This document shows, in pieces, positions 16,773 through 25,563 of a DNA stretch of 64,000 nt. Under the pieces are notes generated by a model. It did no database searches, was not told the origin of the DNA, and worked only from the letters and a program-made list of their open reading frames with translations. Source of the stretch: Solibacter sp039934035 (GTDB lineage Bacteria > Acidobacteriota > Terriglobia > Bryobacterales > Bryobacteraceae); contig JBDTMZ010000136.1 of assembly GCA_039934035.1 (NCBI GenBank), forward strand, positions 1 to 64,000. Reading direction: 5' to 3'. The position numbers and the translations under genes were made by a program. The stretch's first letter is position 1, and every line of letters starts with the position of its first letter.

Positions 16773-17732
16773 CTACTTCTTCTTGGGAACCGGGGAGAAG
16801 GCGGGCGCCTTGGTTTGCGGCAATCCCGGGACGTCGAGTTTCAATTCGCAGCCGCAATCGTCCCCCGCGTTGTGCGCGGTCTTCTGATACTCGATCTCGG
16901 TCTCGATGATGGCTTTGAGACTGGGCCACTCAATGGTTTGCGATATGCGGCGGCCGTTGATGAACAGGGTCGGGGTGCCGGAGATTTCCAGGGCGCGGCC
17001 CTCGTCCATCTCCTTCTCAACTTCGGCCTGTGTCGACTTGCTGTCGATGCAGGCGCCAAGTTTGATGGAGTCCACGCCTTTGGCGTCCTTGGCCCAACCG
17101 AGAATCTGGTCCTTCAGGTTTTCCGGGGTGAGCGATTCCTGGTGGGCGAAGACGTAGTCGTGGTAGGACCAGAAGGCGTCGTTGTTCTGCTGGAAGACGC
17201 AGCGGCCGGTCATGGCGGCGGCCTTCGCCCACGGATGCAGCCCCTCGAGCGGAAAGTCCTTGAAATAGAAGCGCACCTGCGTGGGGAAATTCTGGATCAA
17301 ATTCTGGCGCAGCATTTCGGCCTCGCCTTTGCAGTGCGGGCACTGCATATCGCTGAAGGCGACGATGGCCACGGGGGCGCCGGCGGTGCCGAGCGCGGGT
17401 TGGAACTGCGTTTTCAGTTTATCGATGTCCTTCTTGAACGGGTTGGTGGTGACGTCATAGGCAGAGCCCTGGACGATCTTCTTCCCGTCGTTGGAGACAT
17501 AGAGGGTGAGTTCCTGCGACTGCGCGCCTTGGGCGATGCGCAGACGGACTTCCTTGAAGCCCGGCAGGTCGCTCGGTTTGGGATCGCCGACGGTCACCGT
17601 GAGCTGCGGTTGCAGCAGGTAGAGGTGGCGAACGTAGGCCTCGAGGGTTGGTTTGTCGAAGGCGGACTTTTGGGTCTCGGCGGCGCCAAGCAAAAGCACA
17701 CCCAGTAGGCAGAGCGATATGGCTCGAAACAT
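16773..17732 (-). CDS. Exported DsbA-like thioredoxin-fold protein
   Basis: A 319-residue protein with a signal peptide (about 1-18) and an N-terminal ~100-residue domain of unknown type. A DsbA/DSBA-like thioredoxin domain (about 110-290) follows, with the redox motif C131-P-H-C134 in FSDMQCPHCKGE, the same CPHC dithiol as E. coli DsbA. ISGTPTLFINGRRI contains the cis-proline loop. A second Cys pair (DDCGCEL, near 295) lies outside the active site. The protein probably forms or isomerises disulfides in periplasmic proteins. The gene stands alone on the minus strand upstream of the M28 gene. Confidence 0.9.
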   Translation of the reverse strand: MFRAISLCLLGVLLLGAAETQKSAFDKPTLEAYVRHLYLLQPQLTVTVGDPKPSDLPGFKEVRLRIAQGAQSQELTLYVSNDGKKIVQGSAYDVTTNPFKKDIDKLKTQFQPALGTAGAPVAIVAFSDMQCPHCKGEAEMLRQNLIQNFPTQVRFYFKDFPLEGLHPWAKAAAMTGRCVFQQNNDAFWSYHDYVFAHQESLTPENLKDQILGWAKDAKGVDSIKLGACIDSKSTQAEVEKEMDEGRALEISGTPTLFINGRRISQTIEWPSLKAIIETEIEYQKTAHNAGDDCGCELKLDVPGLPQTKAPAFSPVPKKK

Positions 17733-18102
17733 GCTGCCTTTTATTGTACTGGAGAGGGGAGGCTGGGAGGTCCCGGGTTTACAGAGACGAGAGAATCGGA
17801 GATTGGAAGGCCAGCGGGCATGTGCGGCGAGATTCCAGAGATCACCGCGGAGGCGCAGAGATCGCAGAGGAAGCGCAGAGAAGAGGAACTCGGAGATTGG
17901 AGGGCCGGCGTGGCGCGGGATATCGAGACCTTTGAATCAACTCAGAGGCGCAGAAAACGCAGAGGCAGCGCAGAGAGAAGTGCAGAGAGAAGAGCGCAGT
18001 GGGAAGATCACCGAACGGCTGAGAGCGCCCCTTCTGCGCGGTGCGGTTTTGTGGGCATTCGTGGATGCGTGTTTGCCGCGGAGGCGCGGAGAAGAGTTCG
18101 CC
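17733..18102. other. 370-base gap with degenerate purine-rich CGCAGAG repeats
   Basis: No supported gene. From about 17843 to 17995 the sequence is dominated by variants of GGCGCAGAG and CGCAGAGA, in two clusters (near 17845-17885 and 17942-17995), with related purine-rich text between. This strand asymmetry (A/G on plus) is unlike the coding DNA around it. Spacing is irregular, so it is neither a clean tandem repeat nor a CRISPR array. Confidence 0.5.
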
Positions 18103-18795
18103 CTAGGTCTCCAGACCGTAGAAGCGGCGGGCGGTGGCGCCGAGGAGGAGTTCGCGGGTTTCCAGGGTCTGCGCTCCGATTGACTGAGTGAAGGCGGCCA
18201 GCGCTTCTTTCCAGGTGCCTTCGGGGAGATAGGCGGGCCAGTCGCTGCCGTACATGATGCGCTCCGGCCCGAAAGCGGCGAGGAGGGCACGCACGCCGGC
18301 GGCGAAATCGGCCGCTTTCCAACGTCCCGGCGAGGACGTGATCAGGCCGGCCACTTTCACGTAGAGATTGGGGTAGCGTGCGCAGTCCAGGGGCACGGTG
18401 CTCCAATCGCCGGCGACGATGGGGAGGTGGGGAAAGGCTTCGGGAATCGCGGGTGAGAAGCCGGCTGCCACATCGAGGGTGAGATGGCGGCGCGCGACTT
18501 CGTCGAGCGCGGGCGGCAGTCCGCCATCGAACCACCAGCGAACGCCGCGGAATTTGGGGTGGCGCTGGTATTCGTCGAGCACGGCCGGGAGGTGTGGGTC
18601 GTGCAGGTCGGCCCAGCCGACCACGCCCTGGATGAAGTCGTATTCGAGCGCGTGGGCCAGCAGCCAGCGGGTCTGGTCGACGCTGGGGACGGGCACGACG
18701 GCGACGGAGCCATCAAAGCGATTGCGTTTGAGGATGGGATGGAGCAGCGAAGGGAGAAATTCGGGGGTGAAGTGCTGCTGAGCGTCGAGGCGCAA
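18103..18795 (-). CDS. Amidohydrolase-2-like protein lacking metal ligands
   Basis: A 230-residue TIM-barrel protein resembling L-fuconolactonase-type amidohydrolases (PF04909), seen from PNLYVKVAGL and the C-terminal YGSDWPAYLPEGTW. The family's N-terminal DxHxH metal motif is altered to D4-A-Q6-Q-H8, and the middle His segment reads PIVAGDWST with no His, so at least two ligands are missing. It is also shorter than the usual ~280 residues. The start is a TTG at 18795, one base past the stop of the upstream barrel-protein gene, so translation is probably coupled. It may be a degenerate or non-hydrolytic homologue. Confidence 0.65.
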   Translation of the reverse strand: MRLDAQQHFTPEFLPSLLHPILKRNRFDGSVAVVPVPSVDQTRWLLAHALEYDFIQGVVGWADLHDPHLPAVLDEYQRHPKFRGVRWWFDGGLPPALDEVARRHLTLDVAAGFSPAIPEAFPHLPIVAGDWSTVPLDCARYPNLYVKVAGLITSSPGRWKAADFAAGVRALLAAFGPERIMYGSDWPAYLPEGTWKEALAAFTQSIGAQTLETRELLLGATARRFYGLET

Positions 18796-18796
18796 G

Positions 18797-20602
18797 CTAG
18801 AAGATGAAGCTCAGGCCGCCGCGTACGGAGCGCGGATTTTCCACCAGGACGAGTTGCTGGCCGCTGGCGGTGCCGAGCGTGAGATAGCCCTGGGCGAGCA
18901 GGTTGCGCAGGTCGGCGGTGGCTTCCATGCGCCACGGCAGCATGCCGAGTCCGGGAATGGTTTGGCGGACGAGAAGGTTCAAGCCGGGCATCTGCCGCAT
19001 GGAGGACGTGCTGTAGCTATAGCCGGGCGAGGCCCACCGATGGTCGGAGGAGAACTGGTAGCTGGCGACCATATGGGTGCCGGTCCAGGGGGCGGTGGCG
19101 CCGACGCGGAGAGTGGCGGCGTGGCGGCGTCCGGCGTGGAGCATGCTGCGCAATTCGTCGGGACTGTCGCTGACGATTTCGCGATTTTCGGCAGTGAGGG
19201 CACCGCTGGAACCGACCGTGATGGTGGCGTTGAGGTGATCGCCGAAGTTCTGGGTCACGCCCGCGGTATAGCCGCCGGTCCGGTAATCGCCCGCGTTGAA
19301 GGTTGCGGCGCCGGAGAAGAGGTCTGGGAGAACGTCGCCGTCCCCGTACATTCCGGCGGGGGCCACCAGGGAAAGGGCGGCATTGCGGATGAGTTCGCGA
19401 TAGGCCGAAGCCTGATAGGTCCGCGAACCGACCTTACGGGTGTAAGTCAGTTCAAAATTCTCGCCACGTTGGATTTTGGCGCGTCCTTCGCGCAGGCTAA
19501 TCCGCGGGAAGAGGCCCAGGGTGTTGAGGCCGCGCTGCAGGTCTTGCTCCCCTCCACTGCCCGCCAGGTCGGGACGCGCATCGCCGGAGGTGTAGGCCAA
19601 GGCGAGTTCGCCCTGGTCGCCCAGCGAGTAGGTGACGCGGACGTAGGGGCTGGCGTAATTCAAATGATCGAGGAAGGAGACGGAGTTGAGGGTAAAGCCA
19701 TACTGCACGGCGAGTTCGTCAGTCAACTGAGTGCGATCGTCGAAACTGGCCGCCATGGAGCGCAGCATGGGCATGGCGGCTTCATTGCCGGCCAGCGCCG
19801 CGCCGATGCGTCCGGGCAGGAACAGCTGCCGCATGGTGAGGGAAACTTCGGGGCTGGCCGCGCCGATGGTGCGGCTGTAGGTGGTGCGGAAGGCGGCAGT
19901 GGGCACGCCAGTTTGGGAACCGTAGCCCAGGTTGCCGCTGACCTGGAGCATATTGTTGCCGTAGAGCGAGGTTGCGAGCGCGAAGGCGGTGCCGAGATCG
20001 GCTTCGTTGTTGGTGTTGGACGCCAGCGAGCCTTCGCCCGCCGAGAGTTTGACTACGCCGCGGGTATCGCTGAAGACGGCTGAGCGGCGCGAGGAAGCCG
20101 GCGCGGCGGTGGCGAGTGCATCATTGAAACGCAGCACGGGCCGGGAGGGCGAGGAACTGCGCAGCACCCATTTCCATTCGTCGCTCATGATGCCGCCATT
20201 TTCCATGGCGGGGTAGGCGAACTGAACGGAACTGAACAAGGTGCTGAGGCTGACGTTCAAAACGCTGGAGGTGCCCGGTTGCACCAAAATGCCCTTCTTG
20301 AGCGCCGGCACGAAGCTCGCCAGAGTGACCTTAATGGAATAGAGATCGGGAACCAGGCCGATAAAGCGGAAGGCGCCGCGGCCATCGGTGAGCACGCGTT
20401 CGAACTGGCGCTCCTGCTTATTAAAGAGGATCACGGCCGCGCCCATTTGCGGGATGCCCGCGGGATCTGTCACGAAGCCCGTGATAGCGCCGGCCATGGG
20501 GACTGGGGTGGCGGCTTTGACGAATGTGACGCTGCCCAGGCACACCGCGCCCGCGAGCACCAGCGAAGCTACCGTTCTGTGCGTCCGTGCAGCTAGCATC
20601 AA
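18797..20602 (-). CDS. Exported carboxypeptidase-regulatory-domain protein with predicted outer-membrane barrel
   Basis: A 601-residue protein with a signal peptide (about 1-31) and an Ig-like carboxypeptidase-regulatory domain (about 37-118, AITGFVTDPAGIPQMGAAVI and GAFRFIGLVPDLYSIKV). The remaining ~480 residues alternate hydrophobic and polar residues with aromatic strand ends, and finish in LSFIF, as expected for an outer-membrane beta barrel. No TonB plug with an NVNGxR-type segment is visible, unlike the two 1260-1270-residue receptors in this window. It might be a plug-less porin-like relative. The amidohydrolase-like gene follows at once. Confidence 0.7.
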   Translation of the reverse strand: MMLAARTHRTVASLVLAGAVCLGSVTFVKAATPVPMAGAITGFVTDPAGIPQMGAAVILFNKQERQFERVLTDGRGAFRFIGLVPDLYSIKVTLASFVPALKKGILVQPGTSSVLNVSLSTLFSSVQFAYPAMENGGIMSDEWKWVLRSSSPSRPVLRFNDALATAAPASSRRSAVFSDTRGVVKLSAGEGSLASNTNNEADLGTAFALATSLYGNNMLQVSGNLGYGSQTGVPTAAFRTTYSRTIGAASPEVSLTMRQLFLPGRIGAALAGNEAAMPMLRSMAASFDDRTQLTDELAVQYGFTLNSVSFLDHLNYASPYVRVTYSLGDQGELALAYTSGDARPDLAGSGGEQDLQRGLNTLGLFPRISLREGRAKIQRGENFELTYTRKVGSRTYQASAYRELIRNAALSLVAPAGMYGDGDVLPDLFSGAATFNAGDYRTGGYTAGVTQNFGDHLNATITVGSSGALTAENREIVSDSPDELRSMLHAGRRHAATLRVGATAPWTGTHMVASYQFSSDHRWASPGYSYSTSSMRQMPGLNLLVRQTIPGLGMLPWRMEATADLRNLLAQGYLTLGTASGQQLVLVENPRSVRGGLSFIF

Positions 20603-20642
20603 ACGACGCTCAATGTGCGGGGAGCCCCTCCCCGCTTCAACC

Positions 20643-22310
20643 CTAGGTTACCGTAAATTGGGCCGAGGGGGTGAGTACCTGTTTACGGTATTTGTCAGTA
20701 ATTTTCACTCGCAACGTATATTGGCCCGGCGCCAGGTCTTTAAGGGGCAAAAGTTTTTCAACTGTAACGATCTGGGCGGAGGCCCCGGGAATCTTGGCAA
20801 CATCCTCGGCAAAATCGAAAATTCTCTCGTTGGTGCCGTTCTTGGTTACCTCGTAAGAGACTTCGCCTTCCGGTATCCGGTTCTCGCCATCGGTCCCGAA
20901 ATTATAGATTTTAAAGTAGATCCCCATCTTCTCGTCGCGCTTGAAGACATCGTCCACGCGCGGCCGGACCTTGGAGGTGCCGATTACGAACTGGCCCATG
21001 CCGATGCTCTTGGTAGGCACATGCTCGATCAGGTCCGCCAGCACGATGTTGCTGGCCGACAGCTTCTCGCCGTCCATTTTGGGCACGACCAGGGCGATTT
21101 CATAACTGTTCAGATTGCCACCAATCACGTCTTTGGCAACCACGTTCAGGCGATAGGTGCCGGGCGCGAGCGGAATGCTCTTGTTGTAGATCGACTTGCG
21201 CTGGGCGGTCTGTTGCAGGTATTCGGGCGGGCTGGTGACTTCGACGGTGTCTTCGAAGTTGGTCACCATACGGCGGGTGAGGGTGCTGACCTTGCCGAAA
21301 ATGTTGACGGCCGCCTTCTGCACGCCGTCCTTGGCGTGGAACTGAAGATCTTTATTGTCGAACTGGAGGGTGACGAAACTGAGCACGCTGGCTTCGGTGA
21401 GCGGGAAGAAATCCGTGCGCACCTTCATGGGCAGAACGTTGTAGCTGATGCGCGAATTGACCGCAGCTTCCAGATCTTTGAACTTGACGGAAGGCGGGCG
21501 CTGCAATTTGGAGAACTGCTCCAGCCGGTTGAACTGGTTCATTTTGGACGACATCATGTTGGCGGGCACGCCGAGGTGCGTGCCGTCGGTGCGGCTGAAG
21601 CGGTCGGACTTGTCGGCCATGCCCATCTGTTCCATCATGGTGAGGCCCGCGCCGGGAACGTAGAGCAGGGCGTCCTTCTCCGACGGGTCCATGGTCATGC
21701 GATACTCGCCCGACATGGTGGGGTCGACGAATTCAATATTGATGTCGGTGCCGATATCGTCGATGTAGCGGTAGCGCCACAGTTCGAACGGATAGGTGGA
21801 CGTGGTGCCGCCGCCCTCTTCATTAGGACGCTGATAGGTGCCGCCCGAAGGATGAGTTTCCTTTTCGTCGGGCGGGCCGTAGGTGATGTAGATGCGGCCG
21901 CGGTCGGTCTTCCAGCCGGGGATACCGGAGGCGAAGTTTTCGTTGGCGTAGGCGATGCGGCGGTAATGCTCTTCCTTAAACTCGTTTTCGATGGAATCCG
22001 GCGTGGGGTCGCGGCGCAGCCAGAACTGCTCGATGAACTGTTCGCGTTCCTCGTCGGTTTGCAGGCGCTTGAAGGCGGTACGCTCTTCGTCGGTGATGAT
22101 GTAGGCTACGTCCTCGTTCAACCATTTGCGGTAAGGAGTTTCGAGCTCTTTGCGGAGCTTGTCTTCCTTGCGCTTGCGTTCTTTCTCGGTCATGGGCCGG
22201 GCAACGGTTTCGCGCTGGGTAACGGCCTTCTTCTGTTGTTGTGCCACGGCGTACACGCCGAGGAAAGAAGACAGAGTAAGGACGGAGATGGACAGGCGTG
22301 TAGCGTTCAT
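20643..22310 (-). CDS. GWxTD domain-containing exported protein
   Basis: A 555-residue protein of the GWxTD family, typical of Acidobacteriota and relatives. After a signal peptide come a Lys/Glu-rich segment, KWLNEDVAYIITDEE, FIEQFWLRRDPTP, EEHYRRIAYANENF and PGWKTDRGRIYITYGPPD, the diagnostic run (about 50-165). The second half is beta-rich, ending in an Ig-like strand set. Function is unknown; many such proteins are secreted. The start ATG at 22310 has GGTGAG upstream; an earlier in-frame start at 22334 lacks a site. It appears to be transcribed alone. Confidence 0.85.
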   Translation of the reverse strand: MNATRLSISVLTLSSFLGVYAVAQQQKKAVTQRETVARPMTEKERKRKEDKLRKELETPYRKWLNEDVAYIITDEERTAFKRLQTDEEREQFIEQFWLRRDPTPDSIENEFKEEHYRRIAYANENFASGIPGWKTDRGRIYITYGPPDEKETHPSGGTYQRPNEEGGGTTSTYPFELWRYRYIDDIGTDINIEFVDPTMSGEYRMTMDPSEKDALLYVPGAGLTMMEQMGMADKSDRFSRTDGTHLGVPANMMSSKMNQFNRLEQFSKLQRPPSVKFKDLEAAVNSRISYNVLPMKVRTDFFPLTEASVLSFVTLQFDNKDLQFHAKDGVQKAAVNIFGKVSTLTRRMVTNFEDTVEVTSPPEYLQQTAQRKSIYNKSIPLAPGTYRLNVVAKDVIGGNLNSYEIALVVPKMDGEKLSASNIVLADLIEHVPTKSIGMGQFVIGTSKVRPRVDDVFKRDEKMGIYFKIYNFGTDGENRIPEGEVSYEVTKNGTNERIFDFAEDVAKIPGASAQIVTVEKLLPLKDLAPGQYTLRVKITDKYRKQVLTPSAQFTVT

Positions 22311-22497
22311 ACGACTCACCGCTTCCTGGGACAAGGACTGGTTTGTGCTGCATCCATTTTAGTTCGAATGATTTGGCGCGGTCAATCCGTGAATTCGATC
22401 CACAGGTGTTGCGCGCCGCACCCCCCATGGGCAGAGGCGAAAAGGGAGGCGCCGGGAGGGGCAGAGATCTGAAAACGCAGGGCTTACCACCGGTTGC

Positions 22498-23556
22498 TCA
22501 GGCTGCGGCGGCGGCGGAGGCGAGGTTCGCGGCGGCTCTGCGGCGTTTCCATTCCAACCACAGTGAGGACATCAGGACCATCAGGGCGGTGACCAGGACG
22601 CTGGCGAGTACGGCCTGCGGAATATCGAGTCGACGCTTGATGGGCCGGATGAGCGACCCGTAAACGATCATGACGTGCACCCAATAGACCTGGAGCGAAT
22701 TCTTCCCCATGGCCTGCATCCAACTCCAGCGGGCGCTGGCGCCGTACTGGGTCCACAGGTAGGCGCCCGCCATCACGAGGAGGCAGATGCCGGTGCGGAT
22801 CACGATGAGCGCCGGGCTATCGGTCCAGAAGTTGGCGTTGGTATAGACGGAGTAGGGCATGTTGGAGAAGTACTGGCCGCTGAAGATCATGCCGAAGCCG
22901 AGGAGGGTGCTCCACTGCATGAGCCGTTCGAAGCGCTCCGCGGCGGCGCGTTTGACGATGGTGCCGATGGCGAGCCCGAAAGCGATGTAGGAGACCCAGG
23001 GGAAGAAGCCAAAGTGGCCGCGGATCCCGCCGGGCAGCACGTATTCCTGGAGGATTGTGGGGACGCCGTCCCAGGGGAGCCGGCTGACGAGGGGGGACAG
23101 GGCGGCGATGGCGAGTCCCGCGCCCGCAGTAAAACGGATGCGCGATCCCGACGGGAAAACAGCGGCCACGGAGAGCACCGCCATGCCGACTCCCATACAG
23201 TTCAGAATGTCCACTTTGGTCAATTCGGACGTATTCCCGTGGGGGATGGTGAAGACCCAATTGGTGAAGCGGAAGGTGAAGGCGATGCCCAGGATGTAGG
23301 CAGCGCGTTTGAGCGAGATCAGCCAGCGGCGGCGCGGGCTGGGGATTTTGCGCTCCAGGCTCTCCATCTGAAAGGCGGAGGTCATGCCGGCCATGAGGAG
23401 GAAGAGGGGCGCGGCCATGCCGCCGATGAACTGGGTGAGAATATACGGACCGCCCTCGCGCAGATCGAGCCGCGTCAGGGAATTGAAAGTGTGGCACTGG
23501 ATCATGATGACTACGGCGAGCCCACGCATCCAATCCAAAAAAGGAAATCGCTTCAC
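22498..23556 (-). CDS. DUF1624/heparan-alpha-glucosaminide N-acetyltransferase-like membrane protein
   Basis: A 352-residue integral membrane protein with about ten hydrophobic helices. It begins LDWMRGLAVVIMIQCHTFNS, the signature of the DUF1624/HGSNAT-like and related acyltransferase-3 membrane families, in which the His after the Arg is thought to take part in acyl transfer. GGMAAPLFLLMAGMT in the second helix is also typical. It probably transfers acyl groups across the inner membrane to a sugar; the substrate is unknown. A short Ala/Arg tail ends the protein. Single gene. Confidence 0.8.
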   Translation of the reverse strand: MKRFPFLDWMRGLAVVIMIQCHTFNSLTRLDLREGGPYILTQFIGGMAAPLFLLMAGMTSAFQMESLERKIPSPRRRWLISLKRAAYILGIAFTFRFTNWVFTIPHGNTSELTKVDILNCMGVGMAVLSVAAVFPSGSRIRFTAGAGLAIAALSPLVSRLPWDGVPTILQEYVLPGGIRGHFGFFPWVSYIAFGLAIGTIVKRAAAERFERLMQWSTLLGFGMIFSGQYFSNMPYSVYTNANFWTDSPALIVIRTGICLLVMAGAYLWTQYGASARWSWMQAMGKNSLQVYWVHVMIVYGSLIRPIKRRLDIPQAVLASVLVTALMVLMSSLWLEWKRRRAAANLASAAAAA

Positions 23557-23684
23557 AAATGAGAATCCGGCGGTTTTTTCTATTTTAGCCGAAATCGTAC
23601 GGGTTTCCGGAGGGGGTTATTGACACCGGCGCGGGGCGGCGCTACACCAGAGACGCGGGGAAAGTCCCCGGAAAGGCAGCCACC

Positions 23685-23897
23685 ATGAAAGTCCTCGACC
23701 GCGTTTGTCTGGACAAAGTGGATGTGCGCCACATGTCGGAGGAGGAACTCTCCCGGCTGGGCGTACGCCTGGTAAATCACGACGAGTTGATCCTACAGTG
23801 CTTGCATTGTGAGGAGACGTGGGAGCCGATGCTCGACTCCGGCGGGAAACTCCCCGCCGGATATTGGAAATGTCCCGCGGGGTGTAGCGAGGCATAG
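23685..23897 (+). CDS. Small CxxC protein, possible zinc ribbon
   Basis: A 70-residue protein with C59-adjacent and C39-adjacent pairs: LQCLHCEETWEP in the middle and WKCPAGCSEA at the end, a plausible four-Cys zinc ribbon. ATG 23685 follows a GAAAGG-like site nine to fourteen bases away. Composition and Cys spacing suggest a real protein, but no family or function is recognised. It is divergent from the membrane acyltransferase-like gene. Confidence 0.6.
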   Translation: MKVLDRVCLDKVDVRHMSEEELSRLGVRLVNHDELILQCLHCEETWEPMLDSGGKLPAGYWKCPAGCSEA

Positions 23898-23909
23898 ACG
23901 GATTCACGT

Positions 23910-23939
23910 GGACGGGCCACGGACAACGATGGCCCATCC
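23910..23939. repeat. 30-bp imperfect palindrome, type A, copy 3
   Basis: GGACGGGCCA and TGGCCCATCC pair with one mismatch around the loop CGGACAACGA. It begins 12 bases after the stop of the small CxxC gene. It shares arm and loop lengths with 1785-1814 and 13137-13166. Confidence 0.6.
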
Positions 23940-23973
23940 CACCAGTGAAAGGGATCGCGCAATCTTTGGCCAC

Positions 23974-24040
23974 GGATTCACACGGATTCACGTGGATAAA
24001 AACGACCTTCGTCTTGCTCCGTGTCAATCCGTGTGAATCC
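23974..24040. repeat. 15-bp inverted repeat built from GGATTCACACGGATT
   Basis: GGATTCACACGGATT (23974-23988) pairs perfectly with AATCCGTGTGAATCC (24026-24040). The left arm itself contains a tandem CACGGATTCA duplication. The element ends 17 bases from the last codon of the CoA-transferase gene on the minus strand, so it may form a transcript-end hairpin, or be a dispersed repeat. Confidence 0.65.
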
Positions 24041-24057
24041 CTGGCTGAATCTCAGCG

Positions 24058-25563
24058 CTATACCAGGGCGGGTTCGAGCCAACTGCAGCCGCGCATGTCG
24101 CCGGTCTTCTGGAATTGCTCGTGCATGCGGAAAGCGGCCGACAAGGTATGCGGCGTGTGTCCGCCTTCGACGATGGTGAGGTAGCTGCGCAGCAGCTCGC
24201 GGTATTCGGGGTGCGCGCACTTCTCGATGATTTCGTAGGCGCGCTCGAAGGGCGATTTGCCGCGCAGGTCCGCCACGCCGTATTCGGTGGCAATGATCTG
24301 CACGGAATGCTCGCTGTGATCGACGTGCGAAACCAGGGGCACGATGGTGGAGATCTTGCCGCCCTTGGCGACCGACGGGCACGTGAAGATCGAGAGGTAG
24401 GCGTTGCGCGTGAAATCGCCCGAGCCGCCGATGCCGTTCATCATCTTCCGCCCCATGACGTGGGTACTGTTGACGTTGCCGAAGATATCGACTTCGATGG
24501 CGGTATTGATCGAGATCAGGCCGAGCCTTCGGATGACTTCGGGGCTGTTGGAGATCTCCTGGGGGCGCAGCACGACGCGCTTGCGGAAGAATTCGAGATT
24601 GGCGTAGACGCGCTGCAGCGCGGCCGGGGTCACGGTGAAGGAGCAGCTGCTGGCGAAGGTGACGCGTTCGCGCTCCAGCAGGTCGATCACAGAATCCTGC
24701 AGCACTTCGGTGTACATCTCAAAGGGCGGGATGCCGGGGTGCGAGCCGAGCGCGCCGAGCACGGAATTGGCGATATCGCCGACGCCGGATTGGATGGGCA
24801 GGAAGGGCTTGGGGATCATGCCGATGGCCAACTGGTGGGCCAGGAATTCGGCGACGTTGTTGCCGATGCGTTCGGTGAGGGGGCTGCTTTCACTGAAGCC
24901 GCGGGCTTCATCGGGGAGATCGGTCTCGACGATGCCGACGATCTTGGCGGGGTCGATTTTGATGATGGGCGAGCCGATGCGGTCGCTCGGGCTGTAGATG
25001 GGGATCTGTTTGCGGTAGGGAGGATCCGCGGGTTCGTAAATATCGTGCATGCCGAGGATGGCGGCAGGATGATGGCGGTTCAATTCGACGATGACTTTGG
25101 AGGCGAGGTTGCAGAAGGTGGGCGCCGCGCCCACGCCGGAAGTGAGGACGATGCCGCCGCCGGCGGTAATGTCCGCGGCTTCGACCACGGCGACGTCCAC
25201 CGGTCCGAGGAAACCGTAGCGCGTGACCTGCGGCATCAGCGACAGGTGAAGATCGAAGAAGCGGGTTTTGCCTTCGTTGATGCGGTCGCGGAGGTTGGAA
25301 TCGGTCTGGTAGGGCGTGCGGAACTTCATGGCCTTGGCCTTGGACAGCGCGCCATCGAGCGAGGGCCCGGTGGAGGCGCCGGTGAGCACGCCGATCTGGA
25401 ACTCCCGTCCAGCTTCGTGGGCGGCGATGGCGCGGTCGGCAATCGCCAGCGGAATGGCCTTGGGCGCGCCGGCCGGGGTGAATCCACTGAAGCCCACATT
25501 CTGTCCGTTTTGGATCATCGAAGCGGCTTCCGCCGCGGTAAGCACAGGAAATGAAGCGATCAT
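24058..25563 (-). CDS. Succinate/propionyl-CoA CoA-transferase (acetyl-CoA hydrolase family)
   Basis: A 501-residue class-I CoA-transferase of the AarC/ScpC type. In this setting it should move CoA from propionyl-CoA to succinate, releasing propionate and closing the Wood-Werkman cycle without ATP. The predicted catalytic Glu is E286 in FEMYTEVLQD; QSGVGDIANSVLGAL precedes it, and MNGIGGSGDFTRNAYLS is the conserved CoA-loop segment. Its ATG overlaps the MeaB stop by four bases, so it is the last gene of the methylmalonyl-CoA operon. Acetate-active relatives exist, so acetyl-CoA as donor cannot be excluded. A 15-bp inverted repeat follows the stop. Confidence 0.9.
   Translation of the reverse strand: MIASFPVLTAAEAASMIQNGQNVGFSGFTPAGAPKAIPLAIADRAIAAHEAGREFQIGVLTGASTGPSLDGALSKAKAMKFRTPYQTDSNLRDRINEGKTRFFDLHLSLMPQVTRYGFLGPVDVAVVEAADITAGGGIVLTSGVGAAPTFCNLASKVIVELNRHHPAAILGMHDIYEPADPPYRKQIPIYSPSDRIGSPIIKIDPAKIVGIVETDLPDEARGFSESSPLTERIGNNVAEFLAHQLAIGMIPKPFLPIQSGVGDIANSVLGALGSHPGIPPFEMYTEVLQDSVIDLLERERVTFASSCSFTVTPAALQRVYANLEFFRKRVVLRPQEISNSPEVIRRLGLISINTAIEVDIFGNVNSTHVMGRKMMNGIGGSGDFTRNAYLSIFTCPSVAKGGKISTIVPLVSHVDHSEHSVQIIATEYGVADLRGKSPFERAYEIIEKCAHPEYRELLRSYLTIVEGGHTPHTLSAAFRMHEQFQKTGDMRGCSWLEPALV

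Noticed and set aside
17843..17995. Possible CRISPR array from the CGCAGAG repeats
   Set aside because: Units are short, degenerate and irregularly spaced, with no unique spacers and no cas genes nearby.
20388..22472. 694-codon plus-strand frame opposite the GWxTD gene
   Set aside because: The minus-strand GWxTD motifs are unmistakable; the plus-strand frame has no recognisable domain.
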